Assembly: GCA_013376985.1 (NCBI GenBank)
Contig: JACABB010000010.1
Span: 62,001 to 126,000 of the forward strand
Reading direction: 5' to 3'
Length of the DNA stretch: 64,000 nt
From: Bacteroidales bacterium
GTDB taxonomy: Bacteria; Bacteroidota; Bacteroidia; Bacteroidales; Tenuifilaceae
Notes under the pieces: model-generated
What the model was told of the DNA's origin: nothing
The model's database searches: none
What the model saw: the letters and a program-made list of their open reading frames with translations, nothing else
Position numbers and translations under genes: made by a program
Part shown: piece by piece, positions 19,073 through 28,994 of the stretch
How the letters are laid out: the number at the start of each line of letters is the position of its first letter
How positions within the stretch are numbered: the stretch's first letter is position 1

Positions 19073-19759
19073 ATGAATTTTACACCTGACCGTATCCTTT
19101 TCGAGGATAACCATATTATTGCAGTAAATAAGACTAATCATGATATTGTTCAAAGCGATAAAACAGGCGATGAACCGCTTATCGAACAGATAAAGTCCGC
19201 TATAAAATTTCGTGACAAAAAACCAGGAAATGTCTACCTTGAAGTAATTCATCGAATTGATAGACCAGTTAGCGGGGTGGTGCTTTTTGCGAAAACCAGT
19301 AAGGTTTTACCCAGGATGAATAAACTTTTTCATGATGGGCAGGTAAAAAAAATCTATTGGGCCGTTGTAAAAAATGTTCCTCCTAAAGAGAACGATACTT
19401 TAATTCACTATTTATTAAGAAATACCAAGCAAAATAAGTCATACGTATTTGATACCGTTAAGCCTGACTCAAAGGAGGCTAAACTTATTTATAAGGTAGT
19501 AGGCAAAACAAGTAGTTACTTTCTACTTGAAATAGAACTTATAACAGGAAGACATCACCAGATAAGAAGTCAACTTGCGAAGATTGGATGTCCAATTAAG
19601 GGAGATCTAAAGTATGGTTTCCCTCGCTCAAACCCTGATGGGGGTATTCATCTTCATTCAAGAAAGGTAAGTTTTACCCACCCTGTAAGTGGTGAATTTA
19701 TAGAAATTGTTGCTCTAACCCCAGAGGATGTTCTTTGGAACGAATTTTTAGCGTTGTAG
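19073..19759 (+). CDS. RluA-family pseudouridine synthase
   Basis: A 228-aa catalytic-domain-only member of the RluA family without an S4 domain. The catalytic motif HRIDRPVSGVVLFAKT contains the essential Asp, and TGRHHQIRSQLAKIGCPIKGD matches the conserved RHQIR segment. It isomerises uridine to pseudouridine in rRNA or tRNA; the target cannot be inferred. The gene sits directly downstream of panB. Confidence 0.9.
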   Translation: MNFTPDRILFEDNHIIAVNKTNHDIVQSDKTGDEPLIEQIKSAIKFRDKKPGNVYLEVIHRIDRPVSGVVLFAKTSKVLPRMNKLFHDGQVKKIYWAVVKNVPPKENDTLIHYLLRNTKQNKSYVFDTVKPDSKEAKLIYKVVGKTSSYFLLEIELITGRHHQIRSQLAKIGCPIKGDLKYGFPRSNPDGGIHLHSRKVSFTHPVSGEFIEIVALTPEDVLWNEFLAL

Positions 19760-19914
19760 TAATTATTTATTAAGACTTTTACTGATGCTATACGTTTTTT
19801 AAGAATTATTGAAGATAATTTTGAATACTTTTCTCCTATAATAACACTATGAATTGATAAATAACGGCTAAAGTTCTCTATCAACAATTTGAAAAAAAAT
19901 CGTTCTAAAAAACC

Positions 19915-20406
19915 TTACTTCACGGCATCGTTAACGTTAGAAAAATTGAAAGGAAGTAGAAGGGCAACATCTTCAACTTCGTAGATTTTCTGACTACCCA
20001 CCATTATTACCTTTATTGGTTTTTTCCCAATATTTCTTGATTCAATCATCACCTGACGGCAAGCACCGCAGGGGGGGATAGGATCGATGGTTAGTTGATT
20101 ATTGAAACTAGCGGTTATTACAATTGTTTTTATAGGAATACCTGGAAATTTTGCCCCAGCATAGAAAATTGCGACCCTTTCAGCGCAAAGTCCTGATGGA
20201 TATGCGCCGTTTTCTTGATTGCTTCCCTGAATTATTTCTCCATTTTCTAGCAATAAGGCTGCTCCAACTTTAAATTTAGAATAAGGGGAATAGCTTGTTT
20301 TTTGAGCATCAATAGCTAAATCAACTAATCGAATATCTTCTGAATTAAGTTCTTCTTTGTTGGAATATTCAATAAATTTAAACCCTAAATCTTTGACTAC
20401 TTTCAT
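19915..20406 (-). CDS. cdd: cytidine deaminase
   Basis: A 163-aa single-domain (homotetrameric type) cytidine deaminase. The zinc site is complete: CAERVAIFYAG gives the Cys and catalytic Glu, PPCGACRQV the two further Cys ligands. It deaminates cytidine and deoxycytidine to uridine forms in pyrimidine salvage. Monocistronic and divergent from the glucosaminidase gene. Confidence 0.95.
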   Translation of the reverse strand: MKVVKDLGFKFIEYSNKEELNSEDIRLVDLAIDAQKTSYSPYSKFKVGAALLLENGEIIQGSNQENGAYPSGLCAERVAIFYAGAKFPGIPIKTIVITASFNNQLTIDPIPPCGACRQVMIESRNIGKKPIKVIMVGSQKIYEVEDVALLLPFNFSNVNDAVK

Positions 20407-20556
20407 TGGTCGGTTTTTTTAATAAACAAATAATCAGCACCAAATGTATTAAATACTTGGAATATTCCATCTCCTTTCTAAGGATGTTGTATCAATTAAG
20501 AAAAATAATATAATTTGACCAACATTTTAATAGTTTTGCAAAGTAAAATATAAAAT

Positions 20557-21501
20557 ATGAAGCTGATTAACCTAGTAATTTTTCTATTTATTTTCCCGTT
20601 TTTGACCATTGCTCAAAAGAGGCTAACATGTGAGGAGTATATCTATAAGTATAAGGATATAGCAATTTACCAAATGAAAACCAAAGGTGTGCCTGCTAGC
20701 ATTATTTTGGCTCAGGGATTGTTGGAGAGTGATAACGGAAATAGCCAGTTAGCAATAAAAGCGAATAATCATTTCGGGATTAAATGCCATAATACATGGT
20801 CTGGCTCTACTATTTATATGGATGACGATGCACGGAATGAGTGCTTTAGAAAATATAGTAACCCAGAAACGTCGTACAGAGATCATTCTGATTTTTTGAG
20901 AGGTGCGCGTAGATATTCTCCGTTGTTCGACCTTGATCCAACCGATTATAAGGGGTGGGCTTATGGACTTAAAAAGGCTGGTTATGCAACAAATCCACAT
21001 TATGCAGAAATGCTTATAAAGATTATTGAGGATAATAATTTATACATTTATGATAAGGGAATTGCCGTTGAGGTTAAATCTCCAACCAAAGGTATGGGGG
21101 ATTTGGTTGATATCGACCACTTTGTAATTGATATGAATAGGCATCGGAAAATATTTACTCGCAATAGGATAAAGTATATCATTGTTAAGAAGGGGGACGA
21201 TTACGCAAATCTAACCAAAGAACTTGAGTTATTGCCATGGCAGTTATCTAAATACAACGAATTAAATAAGAATTCGGCTTTAAAGGAGGGACAGGAACTT
21301 TATATTCAACCAAAGCGGTGTAGAGCCGAGATAAACCATTCGGTGCATGTGGTTGAAAAAGGCGAAACCATGTATTCAATCTCTCAATTGTATGGGATTA
21401 AGTTAAAAAGTTTATACCGTAAGAATAGGATGAAAATAGGAGAGCAGCCTGAAGCGGGGCAAGTAATTCAATTAAGAAAGCGTAAGCCTAAGGACAAGTA
21501 A
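20557..21501 (+). CDS. glucosaminidase-domain peptidoglycan hydrolase with LysM repeats
   Basis: A 314-aa exported protein. A signal peptide (LVIFLFIFPFLTIAQ) is followed by a glucosaminidase domain (about residues 25-165) with the catalytic Glu in ILAQGLLESDNGNSQLA and the FGIKCHNTW and YRDHSDFLRG motifs. A degenerate LysM (about 200-255, YIIVKKGDDYANL) and a clear C-terminal LysM (about 265-308, HVVEKGETMYSISQLYGI) bind peptidoglycan. It probably cleaves N-acetylglucosaminyl bonds in cell-wall remodelling in the periplasm. Confidence 0.92.
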   Translation: MKLINLVIFLFIFPFLTIAQKRLTCEEYIYKYKDIAIYQMKTKGVPASIILAQGLLESDNGNSQLAIKANNHFGIKCHNTWSGSTIYMDDDARNECFRKYSNPETSYRDHSDFLRGARRYSPLFDLDPTDYKGWAYGLKKAGYATNPHYAEMLIKIIEDNNLYIYDKGIAVEVKSPTKGMGDLVDIDHFVIDMNRHRKIFTRNRIKYIIVKKGDDYANLTKELELLPWQLSKYNELNKNSALKEGQELYIQPKRCRAEINHSVHVVEKGETMYSISQLYGIKLKSLYRKNRMKIGEQPEAGQVIQLRKRKPKDK

Positions 21502-21538
21502 ATCTATAATAAAAACTTAAATCAGGAATATTTTAAGT

Positions 21539-22507
21539 TTAAATCATTCTAATTGGTGCAACATCTCTAAGCCCATTCAGAAATTCGCTGGTTTTCATAG
21601 GACGTCTACCTGCCAGTTGTATTTCGATTATACTAATAAAACCACTATTACATGCAACATGGATTGTGTTTTTCCCTTCGATTAATATTGATCCACATAT
21701 ACGTTGGTGATTTTTTTCGATTTGAATTGATTTCAATATTTTAACCTGAACAGCAGTTCCATCTTCAAATATTAGTTCTGACCAAGCTCCTGGGTAAGGG
21801 CTTAAGCCCCTGATAAAATTATGAACATCAGATTCTGTTTTCTCCCAATCGATGCGACAAGTTTCTCTGAAAATCTTAGGTGCAGATTTGACTAGTTCTC
21901 CTTTCTGAAGGAATAGTTGTTGATCGATTGGGTTAATCTTTTTTTCAGTAAGAGTTTGAACCGTTTTTAGAACCAGTTCAGCTCCAATAACCATTAGTTT
22001 GTCATGAATATCTCCGGCCGTATCATTTACGTCAATATTTAACTCTTCTCTGTAAATGATGTTTCCTGTATCAATCTCTTTATCTATAAGAAAAGTGGTG
22101 ACTCCAGTTTTTTTCTCACCATTGATAATTGCCCAATTTATTGGAGCGGCACCTCTGTAATGGGGCAGGAGGGAAGCGTGTAGGTTAAAAGTTCCGAGTT
22201 TTGGTACCGCCCAAATTGATTCAGGTAACATTCTGAATGCAACAACAACAGAAATATCAGGATTTAATGATACAAATTCACCAGTAAAATCGGGATCCTT
22301 CAGTTTTTCGGGTTGTAGTATTCTTAAACCTTTCTCCTGTGCGTAAATTTTTACTGGAGATGATTGAACCTTTTGCCCTCTACCTGCAGGTTTGTCAGGA
22401 ACAGTGATAACTCCAACAATATTACAACCAGCCTCAACTAAAGCTTTTAATGGTGCAACCGCAAAATCGGGTGTACCCATATATACAATCCTGACATCCT
22501 TGATCAT
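21539..22507 (-). CDS. fmt: methionyl-tRNA formyltransferase
   Basis: A 322-aa Fmt of normal length. The N-terminal formyltransferase domain has VYMGTPDFAVAPLKAL, the catalytic HASLLPHYRGAAPINWAI and the Asp in DTGNII; the C-terminal tRNA-binding domain follows (FIRGLSPYPGAW). It formylates initiator Met-tRNA with 10-formyl-tetrahydrofolate. It lies 15 bases after ribBA on the same strand. Confidence 0.96.
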   Translation of the reverse strand: MIKDVRIVYMGTPDFAVAPLKALVEAGCNIVGVITVPDKPAGRGQKVQSSPVKIYAQEKGLRILQPEKLKDPDFTGEFVSLNPDISVVVAFRMLPESIWAVPKLGTFNLHASLLPHYRGAAPINWAIINGEKKTGVTTFLIDKEIDTGNIIYREELNIDVNDTAGDIHDKLMVIGAELVLKTVQTLTEKKINPIDQQLFLQKGELVKSAPKIFRETCRIDWEKTESDVHNFIRGLSPYPGAWSELIFEDGTAVQVKILKSIQIEKNHQRICGSILIEGKNTIHVACNSGFISIIEIQLAGRRPMKTSEFLNGLRDVAPIRMI

Positions 22508-22522
22508 TAATAATAGACGAAA

Positions 22523-23776
22523 TTAGTGCTTATTATTATTTGGTTTGAGCAATAGTATATGACCCATTTTATCTCGTTTGGTTCTAAGATAAAATTCGTT
22601 ATGAGGATTAGAGTCAATTTCGAGTGAGATATTCTCTGTTACTTTTAAGCCATAACCTTCAAGACCTTTTCTTTTAACAGGATTATTCGAGATGAGTTTC
22701 ATTTTATGAATCCCAATTTCTCTAAGTATACTTGCCCCAATTCCGTAGTCTCGTTCATCGGGTTCGAAACCCAACTCAATGTTGGCTTCTACGGTATCCA
22801 AGCCTTCTTCTTGCAGTTTATATGAGTGAATTTTATTGAATAAACCAATTCCTCTTCCTTCCTGATTCATGTATACAAGAACACCCTTTCCTTCTTTTTC
22901 AATCATGCTCATTGCTCTGTGTAGCTGGGTGCCACAATCGCAGCGATATGAACCGAAAATATCTCCTGTAACACATGATGAATGAACTCTTACTAATACA
23001 GGTTCGTCTATATCCCAAGTTCCTTTTATCAAAGCAACATGCTCTAAACCATTCGATTTTTGCCTAAAAGCGATTAGATCAAAATCACCGTAAGCGGTTG
23101 GAAGTTTAATTCTTGATCCCACTTCAATAATGCTGTCGAATTGTAAACGGTAGGCAATTAAATCCTTTATTGATATTATTTTTAAATTAAACTGCTTTGC
23201 TATTTGGATGAGTTGTGGTAATCGAGCCATTGTTCCATCATCATTCATAATTTCGACTAAGGCTCCTCCAGGGCTTAGCCCCGCTAAACGGGTGAGATCA
23301 ACAACTGCTTCGGTATGGCCAGTTCTTCTGAGTACCCCTTTTTCTCTTGCTTTTAGTGGAAATATATGCCCGGGTCTTCCCAAATCTTCTGGCTTGGTTG
23401 CAGGATCAACCAATGCCTTTATTGTTTTTGCCCTATCGGAGGCAGATATTCCAGTTGTACACCCCTGACCAATTAAGTCAACGGAGACGGTAAATGGTGT
23501 TTGGTGGAGTGCTGTATTATTGCCAACCATTAATCCTAAGTCGAGTTCAACGCAACGATTTTCGGGAATTGGAGCACAAATTAGTCCACGGCCATACTTA
23601 GCCATAAAATTGACTATCTCAGGTGTAATAAGTTCTGCGGCTACAATAAAATCACCTTCGTTTTCCCGATCTTCATCATCAACAACAATAATAACTTTAC
23701 CTGCCTTAAGTTCTTCAAGTGCTTCAGATATTGTGTTAAGTTTGAATTCGGTTTTGCTTTGTTGCTTGATGCTCAT
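22523..23776 (-). CDS. ribBA: bifunctional DHBP synthase / GTP cyclohydrolase II
   Basis: A 417-aa fusion. Residues 1-210 are 3,4-dihydroxy-2-butanone-4-phosphate synthase ([37 protein letters not shown]). Residues 215-410 are GTP cyclohydrolase II with the zinc cysteines in [17 protein letters not shown] and the NQEGRGIGL motif. The two activities start riboflavin synthesis from ribulose-5-phosphate and GTP. No room for an FMN riboswitch in the 62-base upstream gap. Confidence 0.97.
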   Translation of the reverse strand: MSIKQQSKTEFKLNTISEALEELKAGKVIIVVDDEDRENEGDFIVAAELITPEIVNFMAKYGRGLICAPIPENRCVELDLGLMVGNNTALHQTPFTVSVDLIGQGCTTGISASDRAKTIKALVDPATKPEDLGRPGHIFPLKAREKGVLRRTGHTEAVVDLTRLAGLSPGGALVEIMNDDGTMARLPQLIQIAKQFNLKIISIKDLIAYRLQFDSIIEVGSRIKLPTAYGDFDLIAFRQKSNGLEHVALIKGTWDIDEPVLVRVHSSCVTGDIFGSYRCDCGTQLHRAMSMIEKEGKGVLVYMNQEGRGIGLFNKIHSYKLQEEGLDTVEANIELGFEPDERDYGIGASILREIGIHKMKLISNNPVKRKGLEGYGLKVTENISLEIDSNPHNEFYLRTKRDKMGHILLLKPNNNKH

Positions 23777-23838
23777 CTATTTATTTTTTATTTGATGCAA
23801 AAATAGTATATTGAACTGAAAAGTATGCATAACATTTG

Positions 23839-25020
23839 TCAGGTTTGTCTTATGGATTTATCCCATTTTACATTTTGCTTCCCATTAACATAGCGAATAA
23901 ACCCTTGCATAATTGAAATGTTCATCATGAAAAGGTAAAAAGGAAGAAATACCCATTTTGTTGATATCTGCTTATCTTTGAATAGCCAACCCGAAAAAAT
24001 CATTAATAGGATGAATATTTGAATGATTATAATTGTTTGATATACAGTTATTTGACTATATAAGAGGAGGATCAATACATTTAATAGGGGTAGTAAAAAG
24101 AGAGAAACAGGCAGTACAAACCATCTTAAAATTTTGTGTGAAAAAAATTGGAGCGAGAAAAGAGGATGCCTAAATGGGTTTAATAGATCCATACTTCTAA
24201 AAAGCGCTTGAAAGCTCCCTGCTGCAATTCGAATTTTTCTCTTTTTTTCCTCATTAATATTTGCAGAGGCTTTTTCACAAGCGTATGCATCTGGAATATA
24301 TTTAACCAAATAGCCTTTTCTAATTACTTGTGTAGAGATCATAAAATCATCAAGTATTGTATCGCTTTCAACTTCTTCAAATAATTTTGTTCGAATTGCA
24401 TAAAGTTCTCCTGTTGCACTAAGAGCGGAACCACAGGTTGATTCTATTCGCTTTATAAAAGACTCGTATTTCCAGTAAATTCCTTCACCTGTGGCAGCCG
24501 CATTTTCAATGGAATTCATTATTATTCTTTTTTCTCCAGCAACACAACCAACATTAGGGTTGGAGAAGGGTTTAACTATTTTATTGATAGCATCTGCTGA
24601 AAGTATCGCATTTGCATCCGAAAAAATAACAATAGGCGTTTTAACGTATTGCATTGCAAAATTTATTGCAGCAACTTTTCCTTTTCGTTCGATTTGATTT
24701 AAAAGAATAATATTTGGATATTCTGTCAGCAATTCCTTGGTTCTATCAGAAGAGGAATCATTAACCCAGATCTGTGTTATTTTATTTTGGGGATAATCCT
24801 GTTGAAGAGTGTTCTTAACCTTTTCATCAATGTTTTTCTCTTCATTGTATGCCGCAATTACAATTGTTACCTCGGGAAATTGAGAGGTATTACTCTTATT
24901 GTCTTTTTTATTTGAATGAAAGAATTTCTTGATAAAAGATATAAATAGGATGATAATCGTATAACCGATATAGCTATAAGTAAGTAATCCAATAAACAAC
25001 CAAAAAATAAACTTTATCAC
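23839..25020 (-). CDS. family 2 glycosyltransferase, membrane-bound
   Basis: A 393-aa processive-type GT2. An N-terminal membrane helix is followed by a GT-A domain (VTIVIAAYNEEKNID, VNDSSSDRT, VIFSDANAILS with the DxD-like Asp, and a DDFMISTQVIRKG acceptor-loop region), then three or four C-terminal membrane helices. It likely transfers a sugar from a nucleotide donor to a lipid or growing polysaccharide at the inner membrane. It starts 4 bases after the GT4 gene stop. Confidence 0.88.
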   Translation of the reverse strand: MIKFIFWLFIGLLTYSYIGYTIIILFISFIKKFFHSNKKDNKSNTSQFPEVTIVIAAYNEEKNIDEKVKNTLQQDYPQNKITQIWVNDSSSDRTKELLTEYPNIILLNQIERKGKVAAINFAMQYVKTPIVIFSDANAILSADAINKIVKPFSNPNVGCVAGEKRIIMNSIENAAATGEGIYWKYESFIKRIESTCGSALSATGELYAIRTKLFEEVESDTILDDFMISTQVIRKGYLVKYIPDAYACEKASANINEEKKRKIRIAAGSFQALFRSMDLLNPFRHPLFSLQFFSHKILRWFVLPVSLFLLPLLNVLILLLYSQITVYQTIIIIQIFILLMIFSGWLFKDKQISTKWVFLPFYLFMMNISIMQGFIRYVNGKQNVKWDKSIRQT

Positions 25021-25024
25021 CTTA

Positions 25025-26227
25025 TTAAATGAGTTTTTTATAAAAAGCCTCCAACTTCTCTGTTAATATTGAGATATCAAAATTATTCGTTGCAAAAATA
25101 CGAGCTTTTTCTGCAATACTATTCTTTAAGACGGGAATACGGATTAATTCAATAATTGCTTCTGCAAAAGCCTTATGTTCATCAGCAATAATAACTTGTT
25201 CTCTATTTGTTGCAGATATTCCCTCGAGTCCAATAGAGGTGGTAATAATTGCAGTTCTTAGCATCATTCCCTCAACAATTTTCACCCTCATCCCACTTCC
25301 TGATAGGATTGGAACTACAAGGATGGAGAATTTACTAAGGTATTGGGTTGAACTATCTACCTCACCATGGAAAATTACATTCTTTTCCTTTTTTAATCTT
25401 TCAATAATTGATTTAGGGGTATTCCTACCTGCAATATGAAAAGATACTGTGGAGCATTCATTTTGTACTTTCGGCCAAACATTATTTAAAAACCAGACCA
25501 AACCTTCTTGGTTTGGAATCCAATCTAATGAGCCTATGTAACAAATATCATTGTTGGCTAAACCAGTAGAATTAGTCAATTCAGGTTCAGTATAGCCCAT
25601 TGGTATAGAAATGGTAGGTTTGCTAAAACCATTTGCTTTGAACCATTGCTCATCGCGTTGTGAAATGGCAACCAAAGCATTTACATGAGCCGATATCGAA
25701 ACTTCCATTCTAAGAATTCGCTTTGAAAGCGAAGAGAAATACTTGGCTTTTATCCAGTTTTTTTCGTTTTTTGATATTCTTTCCCAGATTTCGTGTTCGA
25801 TATTGTGGGATCTATAAACAATGGGTATTTTAGTTATTTTTTGTATCTCTGAAATGTAGGGCACAAGGTAAAGCCCTTCTAGTTGAATAATATCATAAAT
25901 GTTACTATTTATGATATTTTTAAGTTCTGTGCTATAATTGCTGTTGATGAAACGTTCAATATTATAGGGAAAGTTCGAAAAAAATAGATTCCAAACGCCC
26001 TTAAAAGGATTAATCCTTGTGTTAATATGTATTAGTTTTATATCGATTAAATCTTTTATTTCTTTCGGAATCCATTCCTGCTTGCACTTATGCTTAGGTG
26101 TGGAAATTGCGAGAACAGCAACTTTATTACCTGCTTTAGCAAGCCCTTTTGCCATATTGAGTGTCGCTAAGGAACTTCCATCTTTGGCAGGGAAAGGGGG
26201 CTTGTTGGCTAAAATTAGGATATTCAT
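25025..26227 (-). CDS. family 4-like (GT-B) glycosyltransferase
   Basis: A 400-aa GT-B fold enzyme. N-terminal ILANKPPFPAKDGSSLATLNMAKGLAKAG matches acceptor domains of sugar transferases; the C-terminal domain has the donor-site signature VPILSGSGMRVKIVEGM followed by TAIITTSIGLEGI. Cytoplasmic, no membrane helix. Its ATG directly abuts the stop of the upstream LptF/G permease and its stop is 4 bases from the GT2 start, so the three are co-transcribed and probably act on envelope glycans. Confidence 0.87.
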   Translation of the reverse strand: MNILILANKPPFPAKDGSSLATLNMAKGLAKAGNKVAVLAISTPKHKCKQEWIPKEIKDLIDIKLIHINTRINPFKGVWNLFFSNFPYNIERFINSNYSTELKNIINSNIYDIIQLEGLYLVPYISEIQKITKIPIVYRSHNIEHEIWERISKNEKNWIKAKYFSSLSKRILRMEVSISAHVNALVAISQRDEQWFKANGFSKPTISIPMGYTEPELTNSTGLANNDICYIGSLDWIPNQEGLVWFLNNVWPKVQNECSTVSFHIAGRNTPKSIIERLKKEKNVIFHGEVDSSTQYLSKFSILVVPILSGSGMRVKIVEGMMLRTAIITTSIGLEGISATNREQVIIADEHKAFAEAIIELIRIPVLKNSIAEKARIFATNNFDISILTEKLEAFYKKLI

Positions 26228-27724
26228 CTACTTGTTCAAGCGAACTTGGCTTTTTGTAAACTTTAAACCTATAAATTTTCCGTGAAGTTTCTTGTAATTG
26301 GATGAGATTTTTTTAAAAAAATCGGTATAGAAATCGGAGTTCATAATAACTGAATCAGTAGTTGCTTTATATGAAAGAAAAGCACCAAGTGGCAGTAAGA
26401 TGAATGATGATAACCACATTCCAGCGGCAGGTTGCCAAATAAGTTCACGGGCAAATTTCTCTCCAGATATTGTGATGATGTAGTAAAGCACAAAAAAGAA
26501 AACGGATACAACAACAGGCATACCAAGCCCACCTTTTCTAATTATGGCACCAAGGGGTGCTCCAATAAAAAAGAATACAAAACATGCAAACGACAAGGAA
26601 AATTTTCTGTTCCATTCAATTTTGTGCCTTGCAATGTACTTTCCTTTTGAGTAAAATTCATCGCTGGTAGAGGATATAAAACTTTTTGTTGATCGTGCGC
26701 TCGTAATTGCGACATCAATTATTCTTTGCTTCTCTAAATTGGGTAATTTGTTGAAGAGAGAATCTTCAGGGAGGAGAAACATTTTTTTATGTAAGCTATC
26801 TTGTTTGTTTACGTTTTTATTACGTTGAAATACAGAGTAATGTAAATTATGCTGAAATGATTTTTCTCTTGATCTATATTGCTTGCTTAACGAGTCCTTT
26901 ACGATATCAAGTTGATGAAGATTCATCGTTTGTGCGCTACTTTTAAAAAGTTCTTCGTCCGTTTTTTGTAATCCTTTTCCTTGTAGTTCGAATACAATAA
27001 CTTGTTCTTGAAATTTTTGACTAGTTGATGGATACGATCGATTCCCTGATTTATTTGTAGCACTTTCGAGCCTTTCCTCATATGTATTGCCACTATAAAG
27101 GGTTGCTATTAATCGCTTTTCGTCGTTAGAAACTTTTATATAGCCCGAATCTGCGGAAGTGATAACGAGATTACCTTCATTTTTGCTATGATCGTAAATC
27201 ATTATTCGACGCATTAGACTTGTTTTTTGGTTTTTCTCTGCAATCTTTATACTGTATACATCATTAATTGTAGTGAAAACCCCTTCTTTTATTGCTAATT
27301 CAGGTTTTTGTTGTTTTACAGAATATAGAAGTGTAGATATTTTAAGATTTGTATAAGGGAGCACGTTATTAGAAAAGAAAAAGGCGCTAATACTAATTAG
27401 TATTGTAATAAAGATTAGTGGACTTAATATTCTTGGTAATGAAATACCTGCCGACTTCATAGCAAGTAGTTCATTATTTTCTCCCAAATTTCCCATAGTC
27501 ATCAATGAAGCAAGGAGTGTGGATAGGGGTAGAGCCATAGGAACTAGGTTTGATGAAGCGTAGAGCAATAGCTCTGCAATGACTTTCCATTCTAGCCCTT
27601 TGCCCACTAAATCGTCAATATACTTCCAAAGAAATTGCATTAAAAGTATAAACATGACGATGAAAAAAGTCATCACCAATGGGCCAATGTATGATTTTAT
27701 GATAAAGCGATATAAGGTCTTCAC
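26228..27724 (-). CDS. LptF/LptG-family lipopolysaccharide export permease
   Basis: A 498-aa YjgP/YjgQ-family permease. Three N-terminal membrane helices (FIVMFILLMQFLWKYID, LPLSTLLASLMTMG with the ENNELLAMKSAGISL coupling helix), a long periplasmic jellyroll region, then three C-terminal helices (FIGAPLGAIIRKGGLGMP). By family knowledge it forms the membrane part of the LptBFG ABC transporter that extracts LPS. It is followed immediately by two glycosyltransferases and then ribBA. Confidence 0.9.
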   Translation of the reverse strand: MKTLYRFIIKSYIGPLVMTFFIVMFILLMQFLWKYIDDLVGKGLEWKVIAELLLYASSNLVPMALPLSTLLASLMTMGNLGENNELLAMKSAGISLPRILSPLIFITILISISAFFFSNNVLPYTNLKISTLLYSVKQQKPELAIKEGVFTTINDVYSIKIAEKNQKTSLMRRIMIYDHSKNEGNLVITSADSGYIKVSNDEKRLIATLYSGNTYEERLESATNKSGNRSYPSTSQKFQEQVIVFELQGKGLQKTDEELFKSSAQTMNLHQLDIVKDSLSKQYRSREKSFQHNLHYSVFQRNKNVNKQDSLHKKMFLLPEDSLFNKLPNLEKQRIIDVAITSARSTKSFISSTSDEFYSKGKYIARHKIEWNRKFSLSFACFVFFFIGAPLGAIIRKGGLGMPVVVSVFFFVLYYIITISGEKFARELIWQPAAGMWLSSFILLPLGAFLSYKATTDSVIMNSDFYTDFFKKISSNYKKLHGKFIGLKFTKSQVRLNK

Positions 27725-27811
27725 AGTCAGATAAGGATTATTTTAGAAATCCGGTCACAAAAATAAGCGATTTTTCTAAAATATTTGTTTTTAAGGAGTA
27801 GGAATAGAGTG

Positions 27812-28210
27812 TTAAATACCTAAAGCCCTTTTTAGATTTCCAATTTGAGAATTCCAAAGAGAAATTGATTCGTTAATATCTTCATTTTCATCGAGTTGTT
27901 CAATAACCTGAAGTGAAACCTCTCCAGTAAGTTCTTGCACTGCAATTCGAAAATTGAAGAAATTCTTTGGATCTGCTCCCTCTCTTAGCCAACGGAATTT
28001 GATATTTTTGTTCTCTTTTTTTTCAAGCAGTTCTGCCTTAAACTCTGTATTATCCCAAATAAACGTATAAATTTTGCCCGATACATTAACATTATCAGCG
28101 AACCATTCCGATAAACCTGAAGGGGTTGAGAGCCTATTAAATAGTAAATGCTGAGGTGTGTTTAACGTAAACTCTAGCTCAATTCTGTTTGAAATTTTTA
28201 CATCTTCCAT
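27812..28210 (-). CDS. START-like/AHSA1-domain protein
   Basis: A 132-aa protein with the SRPBCC fold: N-terminal ELEFTLNTPQHLLFNRLSTPSGLSEWFAD, and VSLQVIEQL near the C-terminal helix. Such START-like proteins are widespread in Bacteroidota next to housekeeping genes and bind small hydrophobic ligands; the role here is unknown. Single gene, 87 bases upstream of the permease. Confidence 0.82.
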   Translation of the reverse strand: MEDVKISNRIELEFTLNTPQHLLFNRLSTPSGLSEWFADNVNVSGKIYTFIWDNTEFKAELLEKKENKNIKFRWLREGADPKNFFNFRIAVQELTGEVSLQVIEQLDENEDINESISLWNSQIGNLKRALGI

Positions 28211-28424
28211 GATTTTTTCAATTATTTCTTATTAGGATAGTTCAAGTATAATTTTGTTGCTTTTTTATCTTTTTTTGCAAGATATGAAAAAAAGAATACT
28301 AACCTTTTATATTGCTATTGTTTTTATGAATACTTGATTTGCAAATTGATAAATATTGATATTTAGAAGAATATTTTGGAGATAGAAAACTTGTATCCTC
28401 AAATTGTTTTAGTTAAACAAAATA

Positions 28425-28454
28425 TTGGTGGATAAAAATAATTTTATACTTTTG
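28425..28454 (+). promoter_or_regulatory. promoter of tRNA-Met
   Basis: TTG at 28425-28427 and TACTTTTG at 28447-28454 are separated by 19 bases, the Bacteroidota consensus; the tRNA starts 16 bases downstream. Confidence 0.7.
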
Positions 28455-28469
28455 CACCTCGATTCTGAT

Positions 28470-28543
28470 GGCGAGGTAGCTCAGCTGGTTAGAGCGCATG
28501 ATTCATAATCATGAGGTCGGCGGTTCAATCCCGCCTCTCGCTA
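28470..28543 (+). tRNA. tRNA-Met (anticodon CAT)
   Basis: Full cloverleaf: acceptor GGCGAGG pairs with TCTCGCT (two wobbles), D stem GCTC/GAGC, anticodon stem CATGA/TCATG with loop TTCATAA, T stem GGCGG/CCGCC with TTCAATC. The 3' CCA is not encoded. The first base pair is not the mismatch expected of initiator tRNA, so this is an elongator Met tRNA; a CAU-reading Ile tRNA is the alternative. Confidence 0.93.
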
Positions 28544-28548
28544 CAAGC

Positions 28549-28590
28549 AAAAAGGGTTTTAGTAAGATTACTGAAACCCTTTTTGTTTTT
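28549..28590 (+). terminator. terminator after tRNA-Met
   Basis: Long stem built from AAAGGGTTTTAGTA and TACTGAAACCCTTT around a short loop, followed by TTGTTTTT. Confidence 0.85.
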
Positions 28591-28994
28591 AATATACTTT
28601 GACACAAACGATATTTCCGGGAATTTATAATTTAAAACATAATTTTTCAACAATTTATACGGATAAGGGATGTCCTTTTGTAGCCCGTAATTAATTGTTG
28701 GAGTGATTGCAAATATAAGGCTCGATGACTAATGCTTCGGGTTGAATTTTAGATTCATTTCTTAAAAGAATGTCGGAGAGATTTCGAATCAAATATTTGT
28801 TCGACTTTTTAATATGCAGAATTTATTCTGTACGGTTTTTTCTATATTTTTCAATCTCCAGAAAAAATTTATTCACTCACTATTAGATCTCATTATCATG
28901 CACTTTTTTGTTAAGTACTTTCACTAGCGTTTTGCTATAAGTATAACAATTTCAATTGATTATAATTTTATTCTTTGTAAATTTGTAAATTCGA
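28591..28994 (+). other. gene-free spacer
   Basis: AT-rich sequence between the tRNA terminator and the decayed transposase. I see no open frame, RNA gene or clear promoter; it may contain eroded flanks of the mobile element. Confidence 0.5.

Noticed and set aside
23777-23838. FMN riboswitch ahead of ribBA
   Set aside because: The upstream gap is only 62 bases and shows none of the conserved riboswitch elements.
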